Below, one piece after another: positions 7,881 to 13,444 of a stretch of 16,345 bases of DNA (position 1 is the stretch's first letter; every line of letters begins with the position of its first letter). The notes under the pieces are model-generated. The model made no database searches. It was given only the letters and a program-made list of their open reading frames with translations, and was not told the origin of the DNA. The translations under genes were made by a program, and so were the position numbers. The stretch covers positions 1 through 16,345 of the forward strand of contig JBDLJU010000046.1 in NCBI GenBank assembly GCA_039714215.1, in the 5' to 3' direction. The DNA comes from UBA11579 sp039714215. GTDB lineage: Bacteria > Chloroflexota > Anaerolineae > Anaerolineales > UBA11579.

Positions 7881-9092
7881 ATGAAAATTGATCAGCAAGT
7901 AGAAATTTTGATGCAGGGGACTGAATATGGCGATGAAACCTTGAAACAGGCGATGGCAGACGAACTGCGTCAGCGGCTGATTGAGGCTGAAAAAGAAGAT
8001 CGTAAGCTGCGTGTCTACGCAGGCTACGACCCAACTTCAACAGATTTGCATCTGGGGCACACGATCACGATGCGCAAGCTGCGCCAGTTCCAGGAATTTG
8101 GCCATCATGTGATCTTTTTGATCGGCAATTACACCTCCTTGGTCGGTGACCCTTCAGACAAAGATAAACTGCGCCCAATTCTCTCACCAGAACAGGTGCT
8201 TGCCAATGCCGAGACCTACGCAGAGCAGGCATTTCAAATCCTGGAAGCAGAAAAGACCGAGGTTTTGTATAACGCTGATTGGCTTTCAAAGATCACCTTT
8301 AAAGATTTGATTCACCTTGCTTCGAACTTCACGGTACAGCAGTTTATCAACCGGGATAACTTCAAGAAACGTTGGGAAAAAGGCGACCCGGTTTACCTGC
8401 ATGAAACTTTCTACGCGATCATGCAGGCCTACGATGCCTACGCGATGAAAGCGGATGTACAGGTCGGCGGCTCAGATCAGTTATTCAACATCATCACTGC
8501 CGGGCGCAAGCTGATGGGCGCGCTGGGTGAAAAACCGAATATCGGGATCATCATGGGGATCCTTCCGGGGACGGACGGTGAGATCAGGATGAGCAAGTCT
8601 TTAGGTAACCACATCCCGATCAATACGTCTGCCGAGGATATGTTCGGCAAAGTGATGAGCATCCCAGATACCGCGATGCAAGTCTACGCTCGACTGGCAA
8701 CCCGATGGCTGCCGGAGAAGGTGGCTGAATTTGTGAAAGGCATCTCGGATAACAGCGTGCATCCCCGCGATGCGAAGATGGAACTCGGTCTCGAGATCGC
8801 CGAGATCTTTCATGGTGAAGATGGTGCTAAAGCTGCCAAGCAAGCGTTCATCAATGTATTCCAGAAAGGGGATGTGCCCGATGAGATGCCGGAATTTGCT
8901 CTCGTGGAAGGGCAAAGTGTGTTGGATGTGCTCAGCGAGAGCGGGTTGGTCAAGTCACGCGGAGAAGGCAGGAGGATGATCCAGCAGAATGGGGTGCGCC
9001 TGGATGGTGAGACGCTCAGCGACCCCAATGCGAGCTTTCCGCATGCGGGGGTGCTGCAAGTAGGTAAGCGGCGATTCCTGCAGGTGAAGTAA
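7881..9092 (+). CDS. tyrS: Tyrosyl-tRNA synthetase (TyrZ type)
   Basis: This 403-residue class I synthetase charges tRNA-Tyr. The ATP-binding HIGH motif is HLGH at 57-60 (preceded by YAGYDPTSTDL). The second signature is RMSKS at 236-240, placing it in the TyrZ-like branch that uses KMSKS rather than the KFGKS of the common bacterial TyrS. The tyrosine pocket region YAIMQAYDAYAMKADVQVGG and an S4-type RNA-binding domain over roughly the last 65 residues are present. The ATG at 7881 is chosen over the GTG at 7872 because GGAG at 7869-7872 gives normal spacing only to the ATG. The gene is monocistronic: palindromes lie upstream and a strong terminator follows. Confidence 0.96.
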   Translation: MKIDQQVEILMQGTEYGDETLKQAMADELRQRLIEAEKEDRKLRVYAGYDPTSTDLHLGHTITMRKLRQFQEFGHHVIFLIGNYTSLVGDPSDKDKLRPILSPEQVLANAETYAEQAFQILEAEKTEVLYNADWLSKITFKDLIHLASNFTVQQFINRDNFKKRWEKGDPVYLHETFYAIMQAYDAYAMKADVQVGGSDQLFNIITAGRKLMGALGEKPNIGIIMGILPGTDGEIRMSKSLGNHIPINTSAEDMFGKVMSIPDTAMQVYARLATRWLPEKVAEFVKGISDNSVHPRDAKMELGLEIAEIFHGEDGAKAAKQAFINVFQKGDVPDEMPEFALVEGQSVLDVLSESGLVKSRGEGRRMIQQNGVRLDGETLSDPNASFPHAGVLQVGKRRFLQVK

Positions 9093-9107
9093 GCTAAGAT
9101 TAAGTTG

Positions 9108-9142
9108 AACAGGCTGATGATTAATCATCGGCCTGTTTTTTT
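9108..9142 (+). terminator. Intrinsic terminator of tyrS
   Basis: The arms ACAGGCTGATGA (9109-9120) and TCATCGGCCTGT (9125-9136), with one wobble pair and loop TTAA, are followed by an uninterrupted T-run to 9142. It lies 16 nt after the tyrS stop codon. Confidence 0.92.
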
Positions 9143-9206
9143 GATTGGATTAAATTCAATATTGTTTTCAAAAAAGAATTGATCTCAGCAATGATTGGGA
9201 AAGAGG

Positions 9207-11867
9207 CTAGTCACCGAGTGCGGCATTTTGAAGCACACGCAAACCAATTTCTTGAGCGATAGCAGGGGTGTGATACTCGAGCAGTACAACCACAACCAGC
9301 GGAGTTTCCGCGCCAGGAAGGGTGCCGGCCAGGTACCAGGTCAGTTTTTGGCCTGACTGCGTATAGGCATTAGCGGTTGTCTGCCAATAGGGATAGTCCG
9401 GGTTGGATAAGCGCGCGGCGGTTGAATTGGCGATCCTCTCAGAGTAAATATTGGTTGATTCGCCCGATGCTGTGTACGGTGACCAATCATCGAGGGAACT
9501 CTCGGCAGCAAGCAGGAACTGCGGAGCAGGGATTGTGCCCTGGTTGCTCAGCGAAGCGGCAGCCAAGGCCAACTGCAGGGGGCTGATGGTCAGCTCCGAC
9601 TGGCCAATTGCGGCGATTTCGGGGGAAGTGATCAGCAGCTGTGCTGAGGATTGGGCAACTGGCAGCCGAATTTCAGGTGCAGAATACAATCCAAGCTCGT
9701 TGTACAGCTTATCTAGCGCTTCTGCGCCCAATTCTCGCCCGAGATATGCTGCTGGTCCGGGACAGCCCATGGCGAGGCTCTCTGCCCAGCTGACAGGCAA
9801 TTCTAGCGATCTTGTACAGGAAAGCTGGTCGTCTGCGACCTCGAAACCTAACGAAATTATTTCAGCCGGAAGCTCTCCCTCCACGTTCGAAAAGGCCAAC
9901 AAAAATGGGTTTAATGCGGTCCCGATTGGATAATGTCCCTGGGCAGCCCGATTGAGCAGTGGAGAGGACGATTTTTCGAGTAAGTCCTCCCAGTCTTCCG
10001 CCAAAGTATTTGGGTCGTAGGTTGGAGAGGAGTGCATCGCCAGCACTTCACCGCTCTCCGCGTTGAGCAGTACCAGCGCGCCGGGGCGTGTTTCAAAAAG
10101 TTCGGCAGCGTAGTTTTGCAGCTCGAGATCGAGGCTGATTTTTGCATCCAGGCCCGGAGGCGATTGCCCGTAGAGCAGGTGATTGAACCAAACCGACCAC
10201 GGACTGTTATTTTCAAGACCGCGCAGAATGTTATCGAGGCTGGATTCAGCCCCTGCCTGCCCGTAGAAGGGATCGGTATACCCCAGCACTGGACTGATGA
10301 CCGGATACTGGTATACCCGGAAGAATTCTCCTGCCTGTCCTTCGGTGGTGTGCAGGGGGTTGCCGCTGCGATCAACGATTTGCCCACGTGGGAGGTCGTA
10401 ATCAGCGAGTGTGCGGCGGGCATTGTCGGTGCGGGTGAGCAAATCAGGACCGCGCCAGACTGCCCACCAGCTGTTGATTAACGCCAGTGAAACAAACCCC
10501 AACAAGAGCAGGGTAGCGAGATGGAAAACTGGCTCTGCTCTGGTCAGAGGTGAATGTCTTTCTTCGTCTGAATGTTGGTCGATCTTTACCAGCAGCAGCA
10601 GGGCAAGCATCGACGTGACCAGTGAGGAACCTCCATACGAGACAAAGGGCAGGGTCACACCAGTGAGCGGCAGCAGGCGGATGTTGCCTCCGATGATCAG
10701 AATACTCTGGCTGGCGATGTAGATCGAAATACCAAGAGCGAGATACCGCTGGTAGTGATTGGAGGCAGAGATGCCAATTTTGAATCCCCGGAAAACCAGG
10801 ATGAGTAACCCAAGCAAAAGCGCGAGTGAACCAACCATGCCGTATTCTTCTGCAATCGAGGAAAAAATAAAATCCGAGTGTGCAATTGGCACCAGTCCGG
10901 GGCTGCCTAAACCAAGCCCGCGCCCACCGACGCCCCCTGCGGCAATTGAGATCAGAGATTGGATTACCTGATACGAACTTCCTGAAGGGTCGAGCCAGGG
11001 ATTCAGCCAGGATTCTACCCGGACCTGAACCAGGTCAAAGAGCAGGTAACCAGAGATTGCTGCAGTCACGAGGATTACTAAACTAACCAGCAGCATCCGG
11101 CGTTTGCCGGTTGCGATGTAGATCATCCCCGCGTAAATAAAAATGAATATCGAGGCGGTGCCCAAATCGTGCTGGACGGTGAGCAGCGCAAGAGTGACTG
11201 CCGCCATGATCATTGTTGGGGCGATCAGGTGAATGAGTCTGGTAGCGAAAGGCCGCCGGTCTGCGAAATAAGCGGCCAAGTAAATCAACAACAGCAGCTT
11301 CAACGGTTCGGAGGGCTGCAGGTAAACGCCCCAGAAGTTAAGCCATAATTTGGGTCCCACGCCCATCGGATTTGTACCAAAAATCAGGGTCAGTCCGGTA
11401 AGTCCAAGCCCACCTACCAGAAGAATGTATTTATATTTTCTAAGGAAGCCAAGGCCTGAGGGCAGCCGGAGCCCGAGCAGAAATATCAGCGAGCCAATTG
11501 CCACCCAGATTGATTGGCGCACACCGAAGTAGGGGGCGATTCTCCAAATGGTGAGCAGTCCCCAACCGACCAGCAGAGCGGTGGTGGAGAGCAGCAGGGG
11601 ATCGGGTTTCCCTTTTATTTTGCGGGAGAAATGGTGGATCAGCGCAAATGAGATCAACCAGGAAAGATACCCGATCCAGTGATTCCAGTTCAAATCGGTT
11701 AATGATTGGGATCGCATTGCGGGAGCAGCAGTGAGCACTAATGACGAGATAAAGAGGAAACTGGCTGCCAGGCGCAGTAAGCGCGCCTGTAGACCGCTGC
11801 CATCTTTCGAACGGATGGGGAGGATAGTTGCCGATCCATGGGGTTTGAATTTGCGGAATAACTGCAT
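9207..11867 (-). CDS. rodA: RodA/FtsW-type SEDS polymerase fused to a degenerate PbpA-like transpeptidase domain
   Basis: This single 886-residue chain combines two proteins that are normally separate. Residues 1-430 are a SEDS glycosyltransferase, which polymerises lipid II into glycan strands. They have about 12 hydrophobic segments, with conserved blocks LQPSEPLKL (183-191), QHDLGTA (232-238), HSDFIF including the acidic residue (330-335) and LPFVSYGGSS (406-415). A further helix at about 448-468 leads into a class B PBP ectodomain: LPRGQIVDRSG (492-502), GALVLLNAESGEVLAM (596-611) and IGQSELTISPLQLALAAASL (754-773). The three penicillin-binding motifs are absent: SxxK reads TALN (650-653), SxN reads GCP (701-703), and no KTG occurs near 836-848. 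No frameshift is present. The gene starts 10 nt after fhaB with no visible Shine-Dalgarno site, so it is probably translationally coupled. Confidence 0.9.
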   Translation of the reverse strand: MQLFRKFKPHGSATILPIRSKDGSGLQARLLRLAASFLFISSLVLTAAPAMRSQSLTDLNWNHWIGYLSWLISFALIHHFSRKIKGKPDPLLLSTTALLVGWGLLTIWRIAPYFGVRQSIWVAIGSLIFLLGLRLPSGLGFLRKYKYILLVGGLGLTGLTLIFGTNPMGVGPKLWLNFWGVYLQPSEPLKLLLLIYLAAYFADRRPFATRLIHLIAPTMIMAAVTLALLTVQHDLGTASIFIFIYAGMIYIATGKRRMLLVSLVILVTAAISGYLLFDLVQVRVESWLNPWLDPSGSSYQVIQSLISIAAGGVGGRGLGLGSPGLVPIAHSDFIFSSIAEEYGMVGSLALLLGLLILVFRGFKIGISASNHYQRYLALGISIYIASQSILIIGGNIRLLPLTGVTLPFVSYGGSSLVTSMLALLLLVKIDQHSDEERHSPLTRAEPVFHLATLLLLGFVSLALINSWWAVWRGPDLLTRTDNARRTLADYDLPRGQIVDRSGNPLHTTEGQAGEFFRVYQYPVISPVLGYTDPFYGQAGAESSLDNILRGLENNSPWSVWFNHLLYGQSPPGLDAKISLDLELQNYAAELFETRPGALVLLNAESGEVLAMHSSPTYDPNTLAEDWEDLLEKSSSPLLNRAAQGHYPIGTALNPFLLAFSNVEGELPAEIISLGFEVADDQLSCTRSLELPVSWAESLAMGCPGPAAYLGRELGAEALDKLYNELGLYSAPEIRLPVAQSSAQLLITSPEIAAIGQSELTISPLQLALAAASLSNQGTIPAPQFLLAAESSLDDWSPYTASGESTNIYSERIANSTAARLSNPDYPYWQTTANAYTQSGQKLTWYLAGTLPGAETPLVVVVLLEYHTPAIAQEIGLRVLQNAALGD

Positions 11868-11877
11868 AAGAAACAGG

Positions 11878-12324
11878 TTAACTGGAAAAGCTGATCTTTA
11901 GTTTGACGCTGCCTAAAGAGAGCTGATCTCCTGAGGTGATCACCGTGGGAGCCTCCACTGGAATACCATTCAGCTTTGAACCATTGGAGGAGTGATTGTC
12001 CTCGAGCCACCACTGGCTTTTTCGGAAGTAGCAGCGGGCATGTCTGGCAGAAACTGATTCGTCCGTAATTTGCAGGTCACATCCGGGATCTCGACCGAGG
12101 CTGATTTCGTTAAGAGAAAATCTTTGCTCTTCGGCGGAGTGTTCAGGTTGAAAGATGATTACCGGCATCGAGATGGCGCTTGCAGTTTCGGTCTGCTTTC
12201 GAAAATCTTGCCAGATGGTTTTTAGCGCAACCCCAAAAAAAGCGATCAGGGTCAGGGTTAAACCCAGGCGCAGAAAGAAAAGGATCACGCCGACAGTATT
12301 ATCGGAGAGAAAGGTGGAGGTCAT
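11878..12324 (-). CDS. fhaB: Membrane-anchored FHA domain protein (FhaB-like)
   Basis: A 148-residue protein with one N-terminal transmembrane helix (about 11-36) and a C-terminal FHA domain (about 55-148), a fold that binds phosphothreonine peptides. Conserved FHA positions are visible: G77-R78, S92/H95 in SARHA, S113-N114-G115 and N119-G120. Size and architecture match mycobacterial FhaB (FipA), which lies in the same relative place upstream of rodA-pbpA and links Ser/Thr kinase signalling to cell-wall synthesis. The ATG is 4 nt after the fhaA stop codon, indicating an operon. No kinase is in the window, so the phosphorylated partner is unknown. Confidence 0.88.
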   Translation of the reverse strand: MTSTFLSDNTVGVILFFLRLGLTLTLIAFFGVALKTIWQDFRKQTETASAISMPVIIFQPEHSAEEQRFSLNEISLGRDPGCDLQITDESVSARHARCYFRKSQWWLEDNHSSNGSKLNGIPVEAPTVITSGDQLSLGSVKLKISFSS

Positions 12325-12328
12325 TTGC

Positions 12329-13150
12329 CTACAGATCCAGATTGAGGTCTTCGATTTGAATGGTCGTTGAGGAAATGCCGTCAGAACGGCGGGGAGGTTT
12401 GTATTCTAAGGTCTCATCGATGTTTTGGACCATGTCCTGTCCATAGACGAGGGGGATACCCGCGAGGGCGATCACATCACCAGGGTGAAGAGATATCTGG
12501 GAGATGCGCTCTCCGTTTACCGCGGTGCCCCCCGCCGAATCCAGGTCGAAGAGAATATGACGTCCTTTTACGGCGCGCAGTTGGGCGTGCGAGCGGGAGA
12601 CGCGCGGGTCATTAATTACCAGATGGTTCTCAAGCAGCCTGCCGATATTAATCACATCCTGCTCAATTGTGAAAATTTCAGAACCATCGATGATCAGGAA
12701 GGCTGTTGGAGGCTTGGGAGCGAGGGAGCTTGTTTCTTTGAGTTTTATTTCCCCGGTATCCGCAATTTGCGCACTTGGCCAGATTGCCTGAACTTTAAAT
12801 TGACCGGGAGTAAGCTCGTTATCGGGGAAGATTGTAATGCTGATATTACCGGAAAAATTGATCCCAATCTCGCCGGCTTCAAGGGTCAGTGCAGAGGCGA
12901 GCCTGTCAAGCAGAGCCTGGTTAGAGCGGATATCTGCCGCAAATTCCGCAGGTACGCTGAGAGTAAAAATATGCGGGGCAGTCAGTCTGCCGTCGGGTCT
13001 CCGTCGGAACTGCTCTTCCAGGGTGCTGATCAACTGCTTGATCAGTTCTTTTTCCGGGTTTCGAGATCCGAGGGCGCGTAAAGCGCCGCCCTCAATCAGG
13101 CGCTGCAAGGCATACTCGAGATTTAACAATTTTTGTTCCATACTATTCAT
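12329..13150 (-). CDS. fhaA: DUF3662-FHA protein (FhaA-like)
   Basis: A soluble 273-residue protein. The N-terminal 1-125 match the FhaA-type DUF3662 domain: an amphipathic start with LLNLEYALQRLIEG, then TAPHIFTLSVPAEF and a beta-rich end (ITIFPDNELTPGQFKV). A proline-containing linker of about 25 residues leads to an FHA domain at about 150-235, with G170-R171, SRSHAQ (185-190) and VNG (211-213). The C-terminal tail is charged and contains SSTTIQIED. In mycobacteria FhaA binds the phosphorylated pseudokinase MviN/MurJ and regulates late peptidoglycan steps. By gene order this is the counterpart, first of three genes with fhaB and rodA-pbpA. The ATG at 13150 and a second at 13141 are both possible; neither has a good ribosome-binding site. 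Confidence 0.88.
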   Translation of the reverse strand: MNSMEQKLLNLEYALQRLIEGGALRALGSRNPEKELIKQLISTLEEQFRRRPDGRLTAPHIFTLSVPAEFAADIRSNQALLDRLASALTLEAGEIGINFSGNISITIFPDNELTPGQFKVQAIWPSAQIADTGEIKLKETSSLAPKPPTAFLIIDGSEIFTIEQDVINIGRLLENHLVINDPRVSRSHAQLRAVKGRHILFDLDSAGGTAVNGERISQISLHPGDVIALAGIPLVYGQDMVQNIDETLEYKPPRRSDGISSTTIQIEDLNLDL

Positions 13151-13164
13151 ATTTTAATCGATAA

Positions 13165-13181
13165 ATGCCAGAATATGGCAT
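13165..13181. repeat. Inverted repeat just upstream of fhaA
   Basis: ATGCCA and TGGCAT with a 5-nt spacer (GAATA) lie 15 nt before the fhaA start codon. It could be an operator or a leader hairpin. Arms of only 6 bp make chance possible. Confidence 0.45.
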
Positions 13182-13197
13182 AGAACATTTAGGGGAT

Positions 13198-13215
13198 TTA
13201 TTCCTGCTGGAATAA
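13198..13215. repeat. Inverted repeat between terminator and fhaA
   Basis: TTATTCC and GGAATAA are perfect 7-bp arms around TGCT. It lies immediately downstream (minus strand) of the terminator at 13218-13247 and upstream of fhaA. It is a candidate operator for a fhaA promoter, although I could not identify convincing -35 and -10 boxes. Confidence 0.5.
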
Positions 13216-13217
13216 CT

Positions 13218-13247
13218 AAAAACTGGAAGCTTTTGCTCCCAGTTTTT
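13218..13247. terminator. Bidirectional intrinsic terminator
   Basis: The arms AAAAACTGGAAGC and GCTCCCAGTTTTT (one mismatch, loop TTTT) give an A-run on one side and a T-run on the other. On the minus strand it ends the short transcript predicted from 13396-13424. It separates that unit from fhaA. Confidence 0.85.
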
Positions 13248-13256
13248 ATATGTATT

Positions 13257-13311
13257 TTGCGCTGTGACAGCTGCTTATCCGTATTGGACAAGGAGGGCTG
13301 CCACAGCGCAA
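13257..13311 (-). ncRNA. Long two-tier hairpin in a predicted ~170-nt minus-strand transcript
   Basis: As minus-strand RNA, 13297-13311 pairs with 13257-13271 through 15 bp (14 Watson-Crick and one G-U). Inside it, TTGTCC (13286-13291) pairs with GGATAA (13275-13280) around the loop AATAC. The two stems are joined by an internal loop with CCTCC on one side and GCA on the other. The 3' half of the 19-codon ORF, including its stop codon, is encoded in this hairpin. The terminator follows after 9 nt. I recognise no known RNA family. The strand is chosen from the promoter and the ribosome-binding site. Confidence 0.6.
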
Positions 13312-13334
13312 GGTCTACTACTATCACTACTCAT
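13275..13334 (-). CDS. Candidate 19-residue small protein or leader peptide
   Basis: ATG at 13334 to TAA at 13275 encodes MSSDSSRPCAVAALLVQYG, a Ser-rich start followed by one cysteine and a short hydrophobic run. The ribosome-binding site AAAGGAGGTG (13341-13350) is the best in the window, with its GGAGG core 8 nt from the ATG. A promoter lies upstream and a terminator downstream, so this can be an independent unit. There is no run of a single amino acid as in classic amino-acid attenuators. It could be a small protein, a peptide precursor, a regulatory leader, or a chance ORF inside a small RNA. I recognise no homologue. Confidence 0.5.
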   Translation of the reverse strand: MSSDSSRPCAVAALLVQYG

Positions 13335-13340
13335 GGGCAA

Positions 13341-13350
13341 CACCTCCTTT
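13341..13350 (-). promoter_or_regulatory. Strong ribosome-binding site of the 19-codon ORF, with internal complement
   Basis: The minus strand reads AAAGGAGGTG. Seven of these bases (13343-13349) are exactly complementary to CCTCCTT at 13290-13296 within the ORF itself, so the RNA could fold to hide its own ribosome-binding site. Confidence 0.6.
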
Positions 13351-13371
13351 ACAGTGGGATAGTGTTATTGG

Positions 13372-13388
13372 GTGAACATTCTGTTCAC
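13372..13388. promoter_or_regulatory. 17-bp palindrome at the predicted transcription start (candidate operator)
   Basis: GTGAAC and GTTCAC, perfect arms around ATTCT, lie directly downstream of the -10 box at 13396-13401 and would cover about +1 to +17. This suggests a repressor site or a 5'-end RNA hairpin. Confidence 0.6.
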
Positions 13389-13395
13389 AATGATT

Positions 13396-13424
13396 AGTAT
13401 TTCATATCCGACCGGTCTTGTCAA
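13396..13424 (-). promoter_or_regulatory. Sigma-70-type promoter driving the small transcription unit
   Basis: The minus strand has consensus TTGACA (13419-13424), a 17-bp spacer and AATACT (13396-13401, four of six matches to TATAAT). Start is expected near 13389. It lies about 20 nt beyond the stop codon of the helicase loader gene, so it can also add transcription toward fhaA. Confidence 0.65.
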
Positions 13425-13444
13425 GTATCAGACGCAAGCGGTGA

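Noticed and set aside
9318..9935. Loss of PBP motifs explained as sequencing errors or a broken pseudogene
   Set aside because: The frame is continuous, the surrounding conserved blocks keep phase, and three separate motifs would each need several substitutions. A single indel error cannot produce this.
9451..10481. Long plus-strand and second minus-strand open frames inside the RodA-PBP gene
   Set aside because: They lie wholly inside the conserved fusion gene and carry no family motif; GC-skewed codon use explains them.
12425..13081. 218-codon open frame on the plus strand, antisense to fhaA
   Set aside because: It is the opposite strand of a well-supported DUF3662-FHA gene, has no ribosome-binding site or recognisable motif, and its composition is that of a shadow frame.
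13275..13283. TTATCCGTA as a DnaA box near replication genes
   Set aside because: Only seven of nine positions match, it is a single copy, and it is part of a hairpin arm.
13218..13311. Classic trp-like attenuator upstream of fhaA
   Set aside because: The long hairpin and the terminator do not share sequence, so they are not mutually exclusive, and the peptide has no run of regulatory codons.
13333..13362. 9-codon ORF on the plus strand in the fhaA-loader intergenic region
   Set aside because: It has no ribosome-binding site at the right distance and no promoter; the minus-strand ORF there has both.
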